From assembly GCF_019633745.1 (NCBI RefSeq), contig NZ_CP037968.1, forward strand, positions 248,001 through 312,000: DNA of 64,000 nucleotides, in the 5' to 3' direction. This document shows, one piece after another, positions 17,275 through 26,863 of this stretch. Made by a program: the position numbers and the translations under genes. The notes below the pieces were generated by a model. The model was not told where the DNA came from and searched no databases. It saw only the letters and a program-made list of their open reading frames with translations. Position 1 is the stretch's first letter, and each line of letters begins with the position of its first letter. The stretch is from Methanofollis formosanus (GTDB taxonomy: Archaea > Halobacteriota > Methanomicrobia > Methanomicrobiales > Methanofollaceae).

Positions 17275-17560
17275 CGGAAGATCAGATTTATTTTTTCGGT
17301 CGAGTCTCGAGCCCATGCACAGGACGATCGCGCTCAACTTCATCTGCACGCTCCTCTCCGCCGGATGCCTCTCCGGTACACCGGGCTCATCGGCGAGAAG
17401 AACCCGCAGATCCCGGCAGGCAATGCGACGCCCCCGCACCGGCCGGTCGGGAGCACCGAGTTCGTCCCCCCATGACCTGGTGAAGGGCTACCTGAACGGA
17501 CGGTCCTGCTGTAGACGCAGAGATCCCGGGGCGCTCGCCCGAACCGGAAGGGGGGACCGC
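17275..17560 (+). pseudogene. decayed copy of the bicupin lipoprotein gene
   Basis: From the promoter string GATCAGATTTAT through ATG 17315 the DNA matches the gene at 1641. The signal-peptide region (MHRTIALNFICTLLSAGCLS) is nearly identical. The text then jumps, with a frame change, to the equivalents of YTGLIGE..IPA, then GNATPPHR.VG.TEFV, then the VKGYxN segment near the gene's end, with large internal deletions and a stop. The last clear match is near 17500, with weaker similarity to about 17560. It is a relic of a second lipoprotein gene, truncated by deletion and frameshift. Confidence 0.85.
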
Positions 17561-17639
17561 GTCTGCCATGGCCTGCGATTCGGTTCCGCTGCCCGGGACA
17601 CCGTCCCGGATCTTTGTTTGAGACCCCTGGGACAAACCC

Positions 17640-17830
17640 ACAATTATGAAAATATTGAGCATATATTCATTATATATTCCATATCGACAAATTTTCAAGA
17701 TAAAAATAGAAAAGAATATAATATTGCCATCCTTATTGGGGGATCATACCTGATATGGAGCGTTCCATCCCGGCGCGGACCGTACCGTGCCGCACCGTCT
17801 CCAGATCTCATCGGTAACGGAGTGAAATCG
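17640..17830 (+). promoter_or_regulatory. AT-rich promoter and leader of the surface-protein operon
   Basis: A sharply AT-rich island (17640-17735) with TATA-like ATTATATATTCC (about 17668-17679) and AATATAATATT (about 17714-17724) precedes the S-layer-type operon. An untranslated leader of roughly 100-140 nt follows, ending in a Shine-Dalgarno-like CGGAGTGA nine bases before ATG 17831. Long AT-rich promoters with leaders are common for highly expressed archaeal surface proteins. Confidence 0.6.
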
Positions 17831-20647
17831 ATGAAAAAACCCCCCTTCAACCATGTTATTATTGTCTTTCTGCTTATTGCGGCCCTGCTGATCATGCCGG
17901 CCGCGGCGAGGACCGTCGCAGAGGGAGATCTCATCTTCGACTATGAGACCGACCTCGACCTCACCGCCATCGCAGCGGACGGCGACAGACTGGTACAGTA
18001 CACCGACGACGATCCCGGCAAGGTTCAGGTCTACGTTATCCCGATCCCCCAGGCGGCATCTCTCGACCTGACGGCGATCGACCTGCAGGGCCATTACGGC
18101 ACCTACTACCTCGTCTCCGGCGGTGCCGCGACCGGCAAGCGCGTCTACGTCCGTGAACCGACCGTAACGCTCGACGTGGTCCTGGAGTATGACCACTCGT
18201 CCTCGATCGACGGGATGAAGGTCTCACCCCGGACCCCGATTGCCTTCAAGTTCGTCGCCCCCCAGGTCGCACTCTCCTCCCTGGACGCCACGGTAAAGGT
18301 CGAGATCACCAAACCCAACGGGGCGAAGACGTTCGTCATCGGGGACCGATACCTCACGAACCACGCCCTGAACAGATCGTTGACATATATCGGTGCCATC
18401 GACCTCTTCGGGCTTGAAGAAGGCACCTATACCGCTCAGGCAACGTGGCAGAGCCCCCATAGCTTCGCAAACTATGCCGCCGACTCCAACACGGTGAACT
18501 TCACGGTCGGCACCTTCCCCTTCGGGATCGAGTCCAACAAGGAGCGCCTTGTCAGGGGCAACTCCTTTGCCGTGACCCTCGCCGGCGAACCGAAAGCGGC
18601 GTACTTCCTGTATGTCAGGGACGCAGCCATCCCACCCGACGGGTACCCCCTCATCAAACCCGGCCAACCGGGCGTCACCCTGATGGCGACGGAATTCACC
18701 GGCGCCCCCGACCCGGCAGCAAGCCAGATCGCAAATCGTGAGCGTGCATACGGGTACGGTCCCTATGCGCCCGACACCGCCGCCGTCGTGACCACCACCT
18801 CCGCCGGCACCCGGACCCTCGAGTTCTCGACGACGGCCGCCACCGACGATCGGACCTTCACGATCAAGGTCGTCGACCCCTCAGACGCCACCAGGTCCGA
18901 CGAGGTCACGGTCACCGTCGAGCAGGGCGAGGTCACCATAACCGCCGGAGGGGCGGGCACCTCTTATCCGGGAGAGGAGATCGCACTCTCCGGCACCAAC
19001 ACCGACAGCGACACAGTCTACCTCTTCATGACCGGCCCGAACCTCGACAAGAACGGCGTGCCGCTCGACAATCTCTCGGCATCGGCGGCGAACGGTGCCT
19101 ACCTCACGGTGGACGTGCAGGCCGACGACACCTGGGAATACTGCTGGGACACCGGGATGTACCCCGACGCTCTCCCCCCCGGCATCTACACCCTGTACGC
19201 CGCCAGTTCCTTTGTGGACGGGAGCGGCAGATATGTCTGCGCTGGAGACCTGGGAGACGTGAAATACGACTCCGCTGTTGTTCGGGTCCAGGGCCCATCC
19301 GTATCGGTGCAGGCCTCGGCCACCCGCATCGCCGCAGGGGACGAGGTCTCCATCGAGGGTACGGCGACTGGATCCCCCGAAACCGTCGCCCTCTGGGCAT
19401 TCGGGGACGGCGGTGCCGTTGAGACCTACACGCTCCCGGTCCAGGGAGACGACACCTTCCTCCACACCTTCGAGCGGGACATGACCGCCCTGATGTACCC
19501 GGGCCAGCACTACCTCATCGTCCAGCACCCGATGACCGACGGCACCTATGCGGTCAGGCCCGACCCGACTGTTCCTCAGGGCGGGAGCGTCAGGGTCGTC
19601 AACGCCACCGGCGCCGTCCTCGACCTGAGCGGCATGACCGCCTCTGACGCCGCATTTACCGTGCTGGAAGCGATCCGGGAACCCGCATGCGACGACATCT
19701 GTGCCGGCGCCGCGTTTACCGTCCAGATCCCAGAGATCGTGATCGACGAGATCGGGGAGGTCGATATCGGTGAGAACGTCACGATCACGGGCACGACCAC
19801 CCTGGCCGCCGGCGACCATCTGGCGCTCACGGTCAGGTCGGCCTCAGTGAACCTCTCCAGCGTTCTTGAGGTTGCGGACGTGAACGGCGAACACCGCTGG
19901 TCCCATGTGATCAGCACCGTCGGCCTCGCACCCGGCGGCTATGAGGTCCAGGTCTCAGGGGTCGAGGTGGAGACTTCGGCCTCAGGGTCCTTCGTCGTCA
20001 GGGGAGCACCGACCCCCACCCTCTCGTTCACCCCGGCCACGGGCACGGCCTTCCTCTCCTCGACCACGGAGTACGCCGTCGTCCTGAACACCGCGCCGGA
20101 AGGACTCTCAGGATACAACCTCACCGTCTCCCTCGACGATCCCGCCGTGGCCGAGATCGTCGGAGTCTCCTTCCCCACCTGGAACGCCCTCTCCTCGACC
20201 GGCGCTCTGCCCGCCGACACCCTCTGGATCACGGGCGTCGACCTGAACGACGAGGTCGCGGCCGGGGCCGCGGACGTCACCCTCTGCACCCTCACCATCA
20301 GGGGCACGGCGACCGGCACGACCGGGATCACCCTTGTCCCCACCAAAGTGGACACCGACTTCGGCGGCAGGTATGCACCCGAGACCGTCAAGGGAACCCT
20401 TGACGTGGTCACGGTCGTCCCGTTCCAGAGAGGGGACGGCAGTGCGTATCCGCCACCCACCGATCCGGACGGTGACGGGGTGTTCGAGGACCTCGACGGC
20501 AACGGCTGGACCGGGTTCAACGACGTGGTGCTCTACTTCAACGGGATGGACTTTATCGAGCACAACCAGCCCATCGATGCCTTCGACTACGACGGAAGCG
20601 GTTTCATCGGGTTCAACGATGTGGTCGGCCTCTTCGAGAGGATCTAG
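17831..20647 (+). CDS. DUF3821 S-layer-type protein with cohesin-like and dockerin-like domains
   Basis: A 938-residue secreted protein. The signal peptide ends MPAAA-RTVAEGD. A DUF3821-like domain follows (LIFDYETDLDLTAIAADGDRLVQY... to about residue 330), then several Ig-like repeats with VRGNSFAVTLAGEP and the GTNTDSDTVYLFMTGPNL motif (about 230-720). A cohesin-like domain (about 730-863) carries EGLSGYNLTVSLDDPAVAEIVGVSFPTW and VDTDFGGRYAPE. The C-terminus (875-938) has two calcium-loop segments, DLDGNGWTGFNDVVLYF and DYDGSGFIGFNDVVGLF, of archaeal dockerin type. There is no C-terminal membrane anchor. It is first of a four-gene operon; attachment through dockerin-cohesin binding to the proteins downstream is inferred. 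Confidence 0.9.
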   Translation: MKKPPFNHVIIVFLLIAALLIMPAAARTVAEGDLIFDYETDLDLTAIAADGDRLVQYTDDDPGKVQVYVIPIPQAASLDLTAIDLQGHYGTYYLVSGGAATGKRVYVREPTVTLDVVLEYDHSSSIDGMKVSPRTPIAFKFVAPQVALSSLDATVKVEITKPNGAKTFVIGDRYLTNHALNRSLTYIGAIDLFGLEEGTYTAQATWQSPHSFANYAADSNTVNFTVGTFPFGIESNKERLVRGNSFAVTLAGEPKAAYFLYVRDAAIPPDGYPLIKPGQPGVTLMATEFTGAPDPAASQIANRERAYGYGPYAPDTAAVVTTTSAGTRTLEFSTTAATDDRTFTIKVVDPSDATRSDEVTVTVEQGEVTITAGGAGTSYPGEEIALSGTNTDSDTVYLFMTGPNLDKNGVPLDNLSASAANGAYLTVDVQADDTWEYCWDTGMYPDALPPGIYTLYAASSFVDGSGRYVCAGDLGDVKYDSAVVRVQGPSVSVQASATRIAAGDEVSIEGTATGSPETVALWAFGDGGAVETYTLPVQGDDTFLHTFERDMTALMYPGQHYLIVQHPMTDGTYAVRPDPTVPQGGSVRVVNATGAVLDLSGMTASDAAFTVLEAIREPACDDICAGAAFTVQIPEIVIDEIGEVDIGENVTITGTTTLAAGDHLALTVRSASVNLSSVLEVADVNGEHRWSHVISTVGLAPGGYEVQVSGVEVETSASGSFVVRGAPTPTLSFTPATGTAFLSSTTEYAVVLNTAPEGLSGYNLTVSLDDPAVAEIVGVSFPTWNALSSTGALPADTLWITGVDLNDEVAAGAADVTLCTLTIRGTATGTTGITLVPTKVDTDFGGRYAPETVKGTLDVVTVVPFQRGDGSAYPPPTDPDGDGVFEDLDGNGWTGFNDVVLYFNGMDFIEHNQPIDAFDYDGSGFIGFNDVVGLFERI

Positions 20648-20656
20648 GTGATTTCC

Positions 20657-23518
20657 ATGGACGTGAAAAAATTCTTGACAGGCGGCTGCGTGGTTGCTCT
20701 CGTCGTCGTGCTGACCCTCTCGGCGATCGCCATGCCGGTGTCCGCACGGACGGTCGCAAGCGGCGACACTGTCTTTGATTATGAGGAGGGGCTGGACCTC
20801 TCTTCCTTCGTTATGAACGGCGACCTGTTCGCACAATATCAGTACGATGACGTATCCTACGGCCAGGAATATGCTTTCAGAGTGGATAATGCTGCAGATC
20901 TCGACCTGGTCCAGATCGACCTGGCGGGCCACTACGGCACCTACTACCTCCACCAGAACTCGGCGCCGACCGTCGAGAAGATCTACATCAGGGATCCGTC
21001 GGTCTCGCTGGACGCCGTGCTCGATGTGGACAGGAGCGCCTCGATCGACGGCGGCACTGTCTCCAGAAACAGCAGGATCGCCTTTGTGCTCGATGCCCCC
21101 GAGGTCGGCACCTTCCTGCCGACGGCCACCGTGAGGATCAAACTCACCACACCGGACGGTGCGACCACCACGCAGATCGCAGGTACCAGTCTCACCGGGA
21201 TCGCACTGGACTGCCCGAAGGTGTACGTGACCGGCCTCGACGTCGGCGAGATGGAGGACGGCACCTACACCGCCCGGGCTGAGTGGGAGAGCCCCCGCGG
21301 CTTCAACGACTATGCCGACAATTCGAACATCGTGACCTTCAAGGTCGCCACCGTCGGCACGACGATCGAGACCGACAGGGAACGCGTGATACGGGGCAAC
21401 CCCTTTGTGGTCCGCATCACCGGAGACGCGAAGACCTGCTATAACCTCTACATCGAGGACGCCGGGGACGCCGCGTACCCGTTCATCTCCCCGGCCCAAC
21501 CCGGGGTCATAATGACGGAAGGCGCCTTCTCCGGCGCCGCCGACGCGGCCGCCGACACCAGGGCAAATGATGAACGCGCCTGTGCCGGGGACATCTATGT
21601 CTCCGGTACGGCGGCGACGGTCGCCACCGATGCAACCGGCACGCGGGTGATCGAGTTCGCGACCAACGCCTCCACCAGCGACACCGTCTACACGCTCACG
21701 GTCGTCAACACCGGCGACGCCACGGCCGCCGACAGCGTGCAGGTCACCGTCGAGAAGGGCAAGGTCACCCTCGCTGCAAAAGGGACGTCCCATTCTGTCG
21801 GCGACGAGATCGTCTTCACGGGCACCAACACCGACAGCGACGACGTCTACCTCTTCCTGACCGGGCCGAACCTCGGCGACGGGAGGGGTGTCAGTCCGAA
21901 TGACGTCACCGGGATGGCGTCGTGGGGCCACTATGCTTGCCGGTGCGTCGAGTCGGACGGCACCTGGGAATACCGCTGGGCCTCCCCGTGCTGCGGCGCG
22001 GTCCTCAGCGCCGGCACCTATACGCTCTATGCGGCGGGTACGTGCACCGATGCAGACGGATATTGGGTCGATGCCGGCCATCTCGATGGCGTCATCTATG
22101 ACGCTTGCTCTTTCGAACTCAAAGACCCCACCCTTGTCGCCGGGACATCCGGTGAAGAGGTAGCACAGGGCGATTGCTTCACGATCACCGGCACGGCGAC
22201 CGGTTCTCCGGACTGTGTCCTGGTGTGGATGCTCGGGAACAACTACAATCTCCTGGGATATACCGCAACCGTCGGTGAGGACGGCACCTTCACGTTCATT
22301 GTTGAACGGGCCGATACCGCCTATCTGAGCCCGGGCAACTACTCGGTGATCGTCCAGCACCCGATGAAAGACGGGATGTTCAACGTCCGCCCTGCCACCC
22401 AGGTTGAGATCGAGGAGGCAATGGCCACCGGGAGGCTCCATAACCCGACATATTTCGTCATCCGTGACGCCGTCGGCAACCTCATCGACCTCGGCAAACT
22501 CTCGGCCTCCGGGAATGTGGCCGCCCTCGTCAACGCCCTCGACTCACCGAACTGTGACGACATCCATGCCGACTGCGTCGTCACCATCGAAGAACCGCGG
22601 ATCTCCGTCGACGAGATCGGCGAGCGGCCGGTCGGCGACCGCTTCGTCATCACCGGCACGACGAACCTTGCAGAAGGGAACGTCCTCTACGTCGACGTCG
22701 CCGCCGCAAACTCTTCCGTCGCCTCGGGCACGGCGACGGTGGTCGGAGGAGAGGACGGCGGGAACGAGTGGTCGTTTGAGATCGACACCTCGGCGTTCGC
22801 GCCCGGCACCTACACCGTCTGCGTGGAGTCCGTGAACATCGACGTGCAGCAGACCGCCACCTTCACCGTCAGCGGTTCGGTCCCCTGCACTCTCCGGCTC
22901 AGGCCCGGGAACAGCACCGTCGCCGTCGGCGGGACCGAGACGCTCTCGGTTGTCCTGGACCGTGCACCACAGGGACTCTCCGGGTTTGAGATCACCGTCG
23001 ACCTGACCGAGACCGGGGCCGCCGAGATCGTGAAGGTCGACCTCCCCGCATGGGCCGGCCTCGCAAAGACGGGGGACCTGCCCGCCGACACTCTCACGAT
23101 CCGGGCCGCCGACCTGAACGACATGGTCACGCCGGGAGCGTGCGAGGTCACGCTCTGCACCCTCTCCGTCCGCGGCGACGCCGCAGGGAGCACCGGCATC
23201 GCCATCTCGCCGCGGACCGTCGAGAGCGACGCCTGGAGCAGGTATGCCCCGCAGACAGAGGACGGCCTCCTGGAGGTCATCGCCATCCACGCCTTCCCGC
23301 ACCCGGAAGGAGGGTTCTATCCCATCCCGACCGACCCGGACGGGGACGGGAGGTATGAAGACCTTGACGGCAACGGCTGGACCGGGTTCAACGACGTGGT
23401 GCTGTACTTCAACGGGATGACGTTCATCGAGAAGAGCCAGCCTTGCGGCGCCTTTGACTATGATACAAGCGGGTTTATCGGTTTCAACGACGTCGTCGAA
23501 CTCTTCAGGTCGATCTGA
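20657..23518 (+). CDS. DUF3821 S-layer-type protein, tandem paralogue
   Basis: A 953-residue paralogue of the preceding protein with the same order: signal peptide (ending MPVSA), DUF3821-like start (RTVASGDTVFDYEEGLDLSSFVMNGD), Ig-like repeats with the shared GTNTDSDDVYLFLTGPNL block, and a cohesin-like domain (about 741-876, QGLSGFEITVDLTETGAAEIVKVDLPAW). Dockerin-type loops close it (891-953, DLDGNGWTGFNDVVLYF / DTSGFIGFNDVVELF). It is richer in cysteine than its partner (CRCVESDG, SPCCGAV, PNCDDIHADCVV), suggesting disulfides. It starts 10 bp after the first gene with GGTGAT as ribosome site; an in-frame GTG at 20648 is an alternative start. Confidence 0.9.
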   Translation: MDVKKFLTGGCVVALVVVLTLSAIAMPVSARTVASGDTVFDYEEGLDLSSFVMNGDLFAQYQYDDVSYGQEYAFRVDNAADLDLVQIDLAGHYGTYYLHQNSAPTVEKIYIRDPSVSLDAVLDVDRSASIDGGTVSRNSRIAFVLDAPEVGTFLPTATVRIKLTTPDGATTTQIAGTSLTGIALDCPKVYVTGLDVGEMEDGTYTARAEWESPRGFNDYADNSNIVTFKVATVGTTIETDRERVIRGNPFVVRITGDAKTCYNLYIEDAGDAAYPFISPAQPGVIMTEGAFSGAADAAADTRANDERACAGDIYVSGTAATVATDATGTRVIEFATNASTSDTVYTLTVVNTGDATAADSVQVTVEKGKVTLAAKGTSHSVGDEIVFTGTNTDSDDVYLFLTGPNLGDGRGVSPNDVTGMASWGHYACRCVESDGTWEYRWASPCCGAVLSAGTYTLYAAGTCTDADGYWVDAGHLDGVIYDACSFELKDPTLVAGTSGEEVAQGDCFTITGTATGSPDCVLVWMLGNNYNLLGYTATVGEDGTFTFIVERADTAYLSPGNYSVIVQHPMKDGMFNVRPATQVEIEEAMATGRLHNPTYFVIRDAVGNLIDLGKLSASGNVAALVNALDSPNCDDIHADCVVTIEEPRISVDEIGERPVGDRFVITGTTNLAEGNVLYVDVAAANSSVASGTATVVGGEDGGNEWSFEIDTSAFAPGTYTVCVESVNIDVQQTATFTVSGSVPCTLRLRPGNSTVAVGGTETLSVVLDRAPQGLSGFEITVDLTETGAAEIVKVDLPAWAGLAKTGDLPADTLTIRAADLNDMVTPGACEVTLCTLSVRGDAAGSTGIAISPRTVESDAWSRYAPQTEDGLLEVIAIHAFPHPEGGFYPIPTDPDGDGRYEDLDGNGWTGFNDVVLYFNGMTFIEKSQPCGAFDYDTSGFIGFNDVVELFRSI

Positions 23519-23528
23519 GGGAAGAACC

Positions 23529-24281
23529 ATGTGGTCGAGAACCATCGTTCTTATCCTTCTTTCGCTGGGGGTGTTCCTCGCCGTCCCGGCGAGCGCAGAA
23601 CCCGCCCTCGTCGTGGACGGCGACCTCTCGGGTGCCGGGATCGGCGTGCCGGTCCAGGTCTCGGTCAGCCTCAACGACGCGGCGAAGGGAGTCTCGGGTT
23701 ACAACATCAGCGTCTGCGTGGAGAACGGGGACGTGGCGGCAATCACCGCCGTCTCCTTCCCCTCCTGGGCGACGCTCCACTCCAACGGCACCCTGCCGTC
23801 CGCATGCACCTGGGCCTCGGGCGTAGACATCGGTCGGCAGGTGGAGGGGAGTGCGGATACCGTGGACCTGCTGACCGTTACGGTCACGCCGACCGCCGAG
23901 GGGACGACCGCCCTGGTCATCACCCCCGAAAAGATCGACGACGACACCGGGGGACGGTATGTGCTTGCGGTTGTGGAGCGCCGGTTGAGCGTGGGAGAAG
24001 AGGCTTCTTCCTCCGGGGACTCCGGGGATGATGAATGGGCGACGACAGCACCCGTCACCACGCCCCCGGCAACCGTGACCGAGACCCCGGGCGGCACCAC
24101 CGCCCCGGCCGAAACACCGCAGGAGACGGAGACGGTCGCCAGGACGCCGGCCACGGCCGCCGCCGCAACGACCTCTGTGCCAACAGCCACGACAGAGCAG
24201 GCGGCGGGCACCGATCAGGCTCTCCTGGTCGGTGCAGGCCTGGCCGTTGCCGGCATCGTCTTTTGCAGGAGGGAGCGATGA
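23529..24281 (+). CDS. membrane-anchored single-cohesin protein
   Basis: A 250-residue protein. The signal peptide ends PASA. One cohesin-like domain (about 20-152) carries AKGVSGYNISVCVENGDVAAITAVSFPSW and KIDDDTGGRYVL. A Thr/Pro/Ala-rich linker (about 155-225, likely O-glycosylated) follows. A C-terminal hydrophobic helix (LLVGAGLAVAGIVFC) ends in RRER. This is the layout of an anchoring cohesin: ectodomain, stalk, membrane anchor. The tail resembles archaeosortase-type signals only loosely. Its stop overlaps the start of the next gene by 4 bp (ATGA). Confidence 0.85.
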   Translation: MWSRTIVLILLSLGVFLAVPASAEPALVVDGDLSGAGIGVPVQVSVSLNDAAKGVSGYNISVCVENGDVAAITAVSFPSWATLHSNGTLPSACTWASGVDIGRQVEGSADTVDLLTVTVTPTAEGTTALVITPEKIDDDTGGRYVLAVVERRLSVGEEASSSGDSGDDEWATTAPVTTPPATVTETPGGTTAPAETPQETETVARTPATAAAATTSVPTATTEQAAGTDQALLVGAGLAVAGIVFCRRER

Positions 24282-26284
24282 CCCGCATCACCGGTCGGGC
24301 GGCCGTCGGAGCGCTGCTCCTTCTCTCGCTCCTCCTCGTCGCACCGGCATGCGCCGCGGCGCCGGTGGTCGGCATGAGCCCTGCCGAGGTGCAGGCGGAA
24401 TCAGGGGAGAACGCGACGGTCGCGGTCGTGATCGACACCCTCCCGCAGGGGCTGTCCGGATATGCGATCACCTTCGCGATCGACGACCCGGCGGTCGCCG
24501 GGATCGCCGGCGTGGAGTTCCCTGACTGGGCCCGGATGACGGCCGCCGGCCCTCTGCCGGCAGACGCCCTGGAAGTCAAGGTCGCGGACCTGGAGAATGC
24601 CGTCGGGGCGGGTGCGACCGACGTCACCCTCTGCACCCTCACTCTCAGGGGTGAGACCGCGGGCACGACCGCGCTTACGGTCACCGCGATGGCGGTGGAC
24701 GACGACGCGGGCGGGAGGTATGCGCCGCTCTCCGCGCCGGCGACGGTGGTCGTGGGCGGCGGGCCGACGACATCGGTCGCCATGGACCCGGCCAGCGCCA
24801 CCCTCCTCCCTGATCAGGTCGTCGAGGTCGCGGTGACGATGGACCGTGTGCCCGGGGGCCTCTCCGGCTATGAGATCACGGTGGCCTCGGACGATCCCGA
24901 CGTGGCGGTGATCGACGGGATCGTATTTCCGGCATGGGCCGGGATGACCGGGAACGGGACGGTGCCCGCGGGCTGCATCCAGGTGAAGGCCGCGGACCTG
25001 AACCATGAAGTCGGTGCGGGTGCGACCGATGTCACGCTCTGCACCCTCCGCCTCCGCGGGGTCGCGGCCGGGTCGGCGGAGATCGCGATCACCCACAAGC
25101 AGGTCGACGACGACGCCGGCGGGCGCTATGCTCCCGCTACCGGCGGGTGCCAGGTGACGGTCGCGCCCGCGGCAGATACTTCCCTTGAGATCGAACCCTC
25201 GGTCGCGGAGGTGGCGCCCGGCGAGACGACCACGGTCTCGGTGGTGATGGACACCGTGCCGCAGGGGCTGTCAGGGTATCTGTTCTCCTTCGAGGTCCGG
25301 GATCCGGCGATGGCCGAGATCGCCGCCGTCGCATTCCCGGAGTGGGCGCAGATGCAGACACACGACACCCTGCCCGCCGGTTCGGTCCGGGTGAAGGCCG
25401 CGGACCTGAACAATGCCGTACGCCCGGGTGACCGGAACGTCACCCTCTGCACTTTCACCCTCAAGGGCGGGGAGAAGGGCGTGACTGCCTGCGGGATCAC
25501 CGGGGCGAAGGTCGACGACGACGCGGGCGGGAGGTACGCGCCCGCCACCGGCACCGCCACGGTCCTGGTCGGCATCGAGAGACCGATAGCCTCGTTCACC
25601 GCCGATCCGGTCAAGGGCGTCGCACCCCTCGCGGTGACCTTCACCGACGTCTCGTCCGGCGATATCACCGCCCGGCTCTGGGACTTCGGCGACGGGGTAA
25701 CCGCGACCGCCAGGACTGTCACGCACACCTACGCGACGGCCGGCACCTACACCCCCACCCTGACGGTGAGCGGTCCGGGCGGAACCGACACCTCCGGCGG
25801 CACGATCACGGTGAGCGGCACGGGTACCTCCGCCCGGTTTTCCGCCGACGTCACCTCGGGCGCCGCTCCCCTCACCGTGCACTTCACGGATCAATCCACA
25901 GGCGCCCCGACGAACTGGCTCTGGACCTTCGGCGACGATGCCACCTCCACCAAACAAAACCCCACCCACACCTACACCGCACCCGGCAACTACACCGTGA
26001 CCCTCTCGGTCAACGGCGGCGAGGAGACCTGCACGAAGGCCGCTTACATCACGGTCACGCCGCTCCTCTACGGCGACGCGAACGACAACGGCGTGGTCGA
26101 CCAGGCCGACACGCTCAGGGTACTGAAAGAGGTCGTCGGCATCACGGCAGAACCCGCGCCCGGGACCGAACAGTTCCAGAAGACCGACGTCCACCGGAAC
26201 GGCGTGATCGAGGTGGGCGACGCCATGTTCATCGCGCAGTACAATGTGGGGCTGCGGGACGCGTGGTTTGCGTTGAACGGATAA
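24278..26284 (+). CDS. scaffoldin-like protein: three cohesins, two PKDs, dockerin
   Basis: A 668-residue secreted protein. The signal peptide ends PACAA. Three cohesin-like domains follow at about residues 27-162, 163-297 and 298-434, each with (Q/G)GLSGYxxxxxxxDPxxAxIxxVxFPxW, VTLCTLxLRG and VDDDAGGRYAP. Two PKD domains follow (434-517 and 518-596; WDFGDG and WTFGDD motifs). A dockerin-like end (603-668) has GDANDNGVVDQADTLRVLK and TDVHRNGVIEVGDAMFIAQ. There is no membrane anchor. It could bind three dockerin-bearing partners and itself dock on the single-cohesin protein encoded just upstream. This is inferred from architecture; no binding specificity can be read from sequence. Confidence 0.9.
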   Translation: MTRITGRAAVGALLLLSLLLVAPACAAAPVVGMSPAEVQAESGENATVAVVIDTLPQGLSGYAITFAIDDPAVAGIAGVEFPDWARMTAAGPLPADALEVKVADLENAVGAGATDVTLCTLTLRGETAGTTALTVTAMAVDDDAGGRYAPLSAPATVVVGGGPTTSVAMDPASATLLPDQVVEVAVTMDRVPGGLSGYEITVASDDPDVAVIDGIVFPAWAGMTGNGTVPAGCIQVKAADLNHEVGAGATDVTLCTLRLRGVAAGSAEIAITHKQVDDDAGGRYAPATGGCQVTVAPAADTSLEIEPSVAEVAPGETTTVSVVMDTVPQGLSGYLFSFEVRDPAMAEIAAVAFPEWAQMQTHDTLPAGSVRVKAADLNNAVRPGDRNVTLCTFTLKGGEKGVTACGITGAKVDDDAGGRYAPATGTATVLVGIERPIASFTADPVKGVAPLAVTFTDVSSGDITARLWDFGDGVTATARTVTHTYATAGTYTPTLTVSGPGGTDTSGGTITVSGTGTSARFSADVTSGAAPLTVHFTDQSTGAPTNWLWTFGDDATSTKQNPTHTYTAPGNYTVTLSVNGGEETCTKAAYITVTPLLYGDANDNGVVDQADTLRVLKEVVGITAEPAPGTEQFQKTDVHRNGVIEVGDAMFIAQYNVGLRDAWFALNG

Positions 26285-26350
26285 TTTCTTTTTTTCGGAC
26301 GAAGTGCAAGACCTTACAGGCGCCCTGACCTGGGGGTCGTCCAACCTCGT

Positions 26351-26863
26351 TCACTCCGTCTCTCTCCACCCATCGATCCTCCGTTCGCACTCCTCGCCCG
26401 GCAGCCAGCGCCCGTTCTGCCGCATCGTCTCGATCGCCCCGGCCGCCCTGCTCGGCGTCACGATCTCGCCGGCGACGAGGAGATCCATGAGCCAGAGGGT
26501 GCCGTGGAGCACAACTCCTTCTTCCCGTGCGGTTTTTCGCAGCGTGCCGTCCCCGGTGAGAAGGACGGCCCCGCTATGGCGTGCGAGGACCATCACCGAG
26601 ATGTCCTCCATGGAAAGAGCAGGATAGTTCTTCCTGAGTTCAAGCATCTCGAGGACCTGCTCGCCGGGAAGTTCCCGGATCTCGAGCCCAAGACAGAGCA
26701 GGTCCGTGAGCGGGATGGTCCTGACCTCATGGGCCACGATGTCGGTGGTCAGGAAGACACATTCAAGGGAGAAGAGATCGTGCAGGACTCCCCCGGCGAA
26801 GAGATCAAAGAGTACGTTTGCATCGACGGCGCAGGTCGGGGGGATGCCCTGCGTCCGCCGCAC
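26351..26863 (-). CDS. PIN-domain nuclease
   Basis: A 170-residue PIN-like protein (DUF3368-like order). AVDANVLFDLFAG holds the first acidic residue, HEVRTI the second, and SMEDISVMVLARHSGAVLLTGDGTLRKTA the D..A...LLTGDGxLR motif with the remaining active-site acids. The start is GTG 26863, directly after the TAG of the XRE-ImmA gene (zero spacing), so the two are translationally coupled. PIN proteins are Mg-dependent RNases; this one is probably the effector partner of the upstream regulator/protease. It is convergent with the surface operon. Confidence 0.85.
   Translation of the reverse strand: MRRTQGIPPTCAVDANVLFDLFAGGVLHDLFSLECVFLTTDIVAHEVRTIPLTDLLCLGLEIRELPGEQVLEMLELRKNYPALSMEDISVMVLARHSGAVLLTGDGTLRKTAREEGVVLHGTLWLMDLLVAGEIVTPSRAAGAIETMRQNGRWLPGEECERRIDGWRETE

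Noticed and set aside
20108-22441. Long reverse-strand open frame of 777 residues opposite the DUF3821 genes
   Set aside because: It lies wholly antisense to the signal-peptide-bearing, domain-rich surface genes and spans two of them. GC-rich codon bias creates open antisense frames, and the product is Arg/Gly/Asp-rich without domains.
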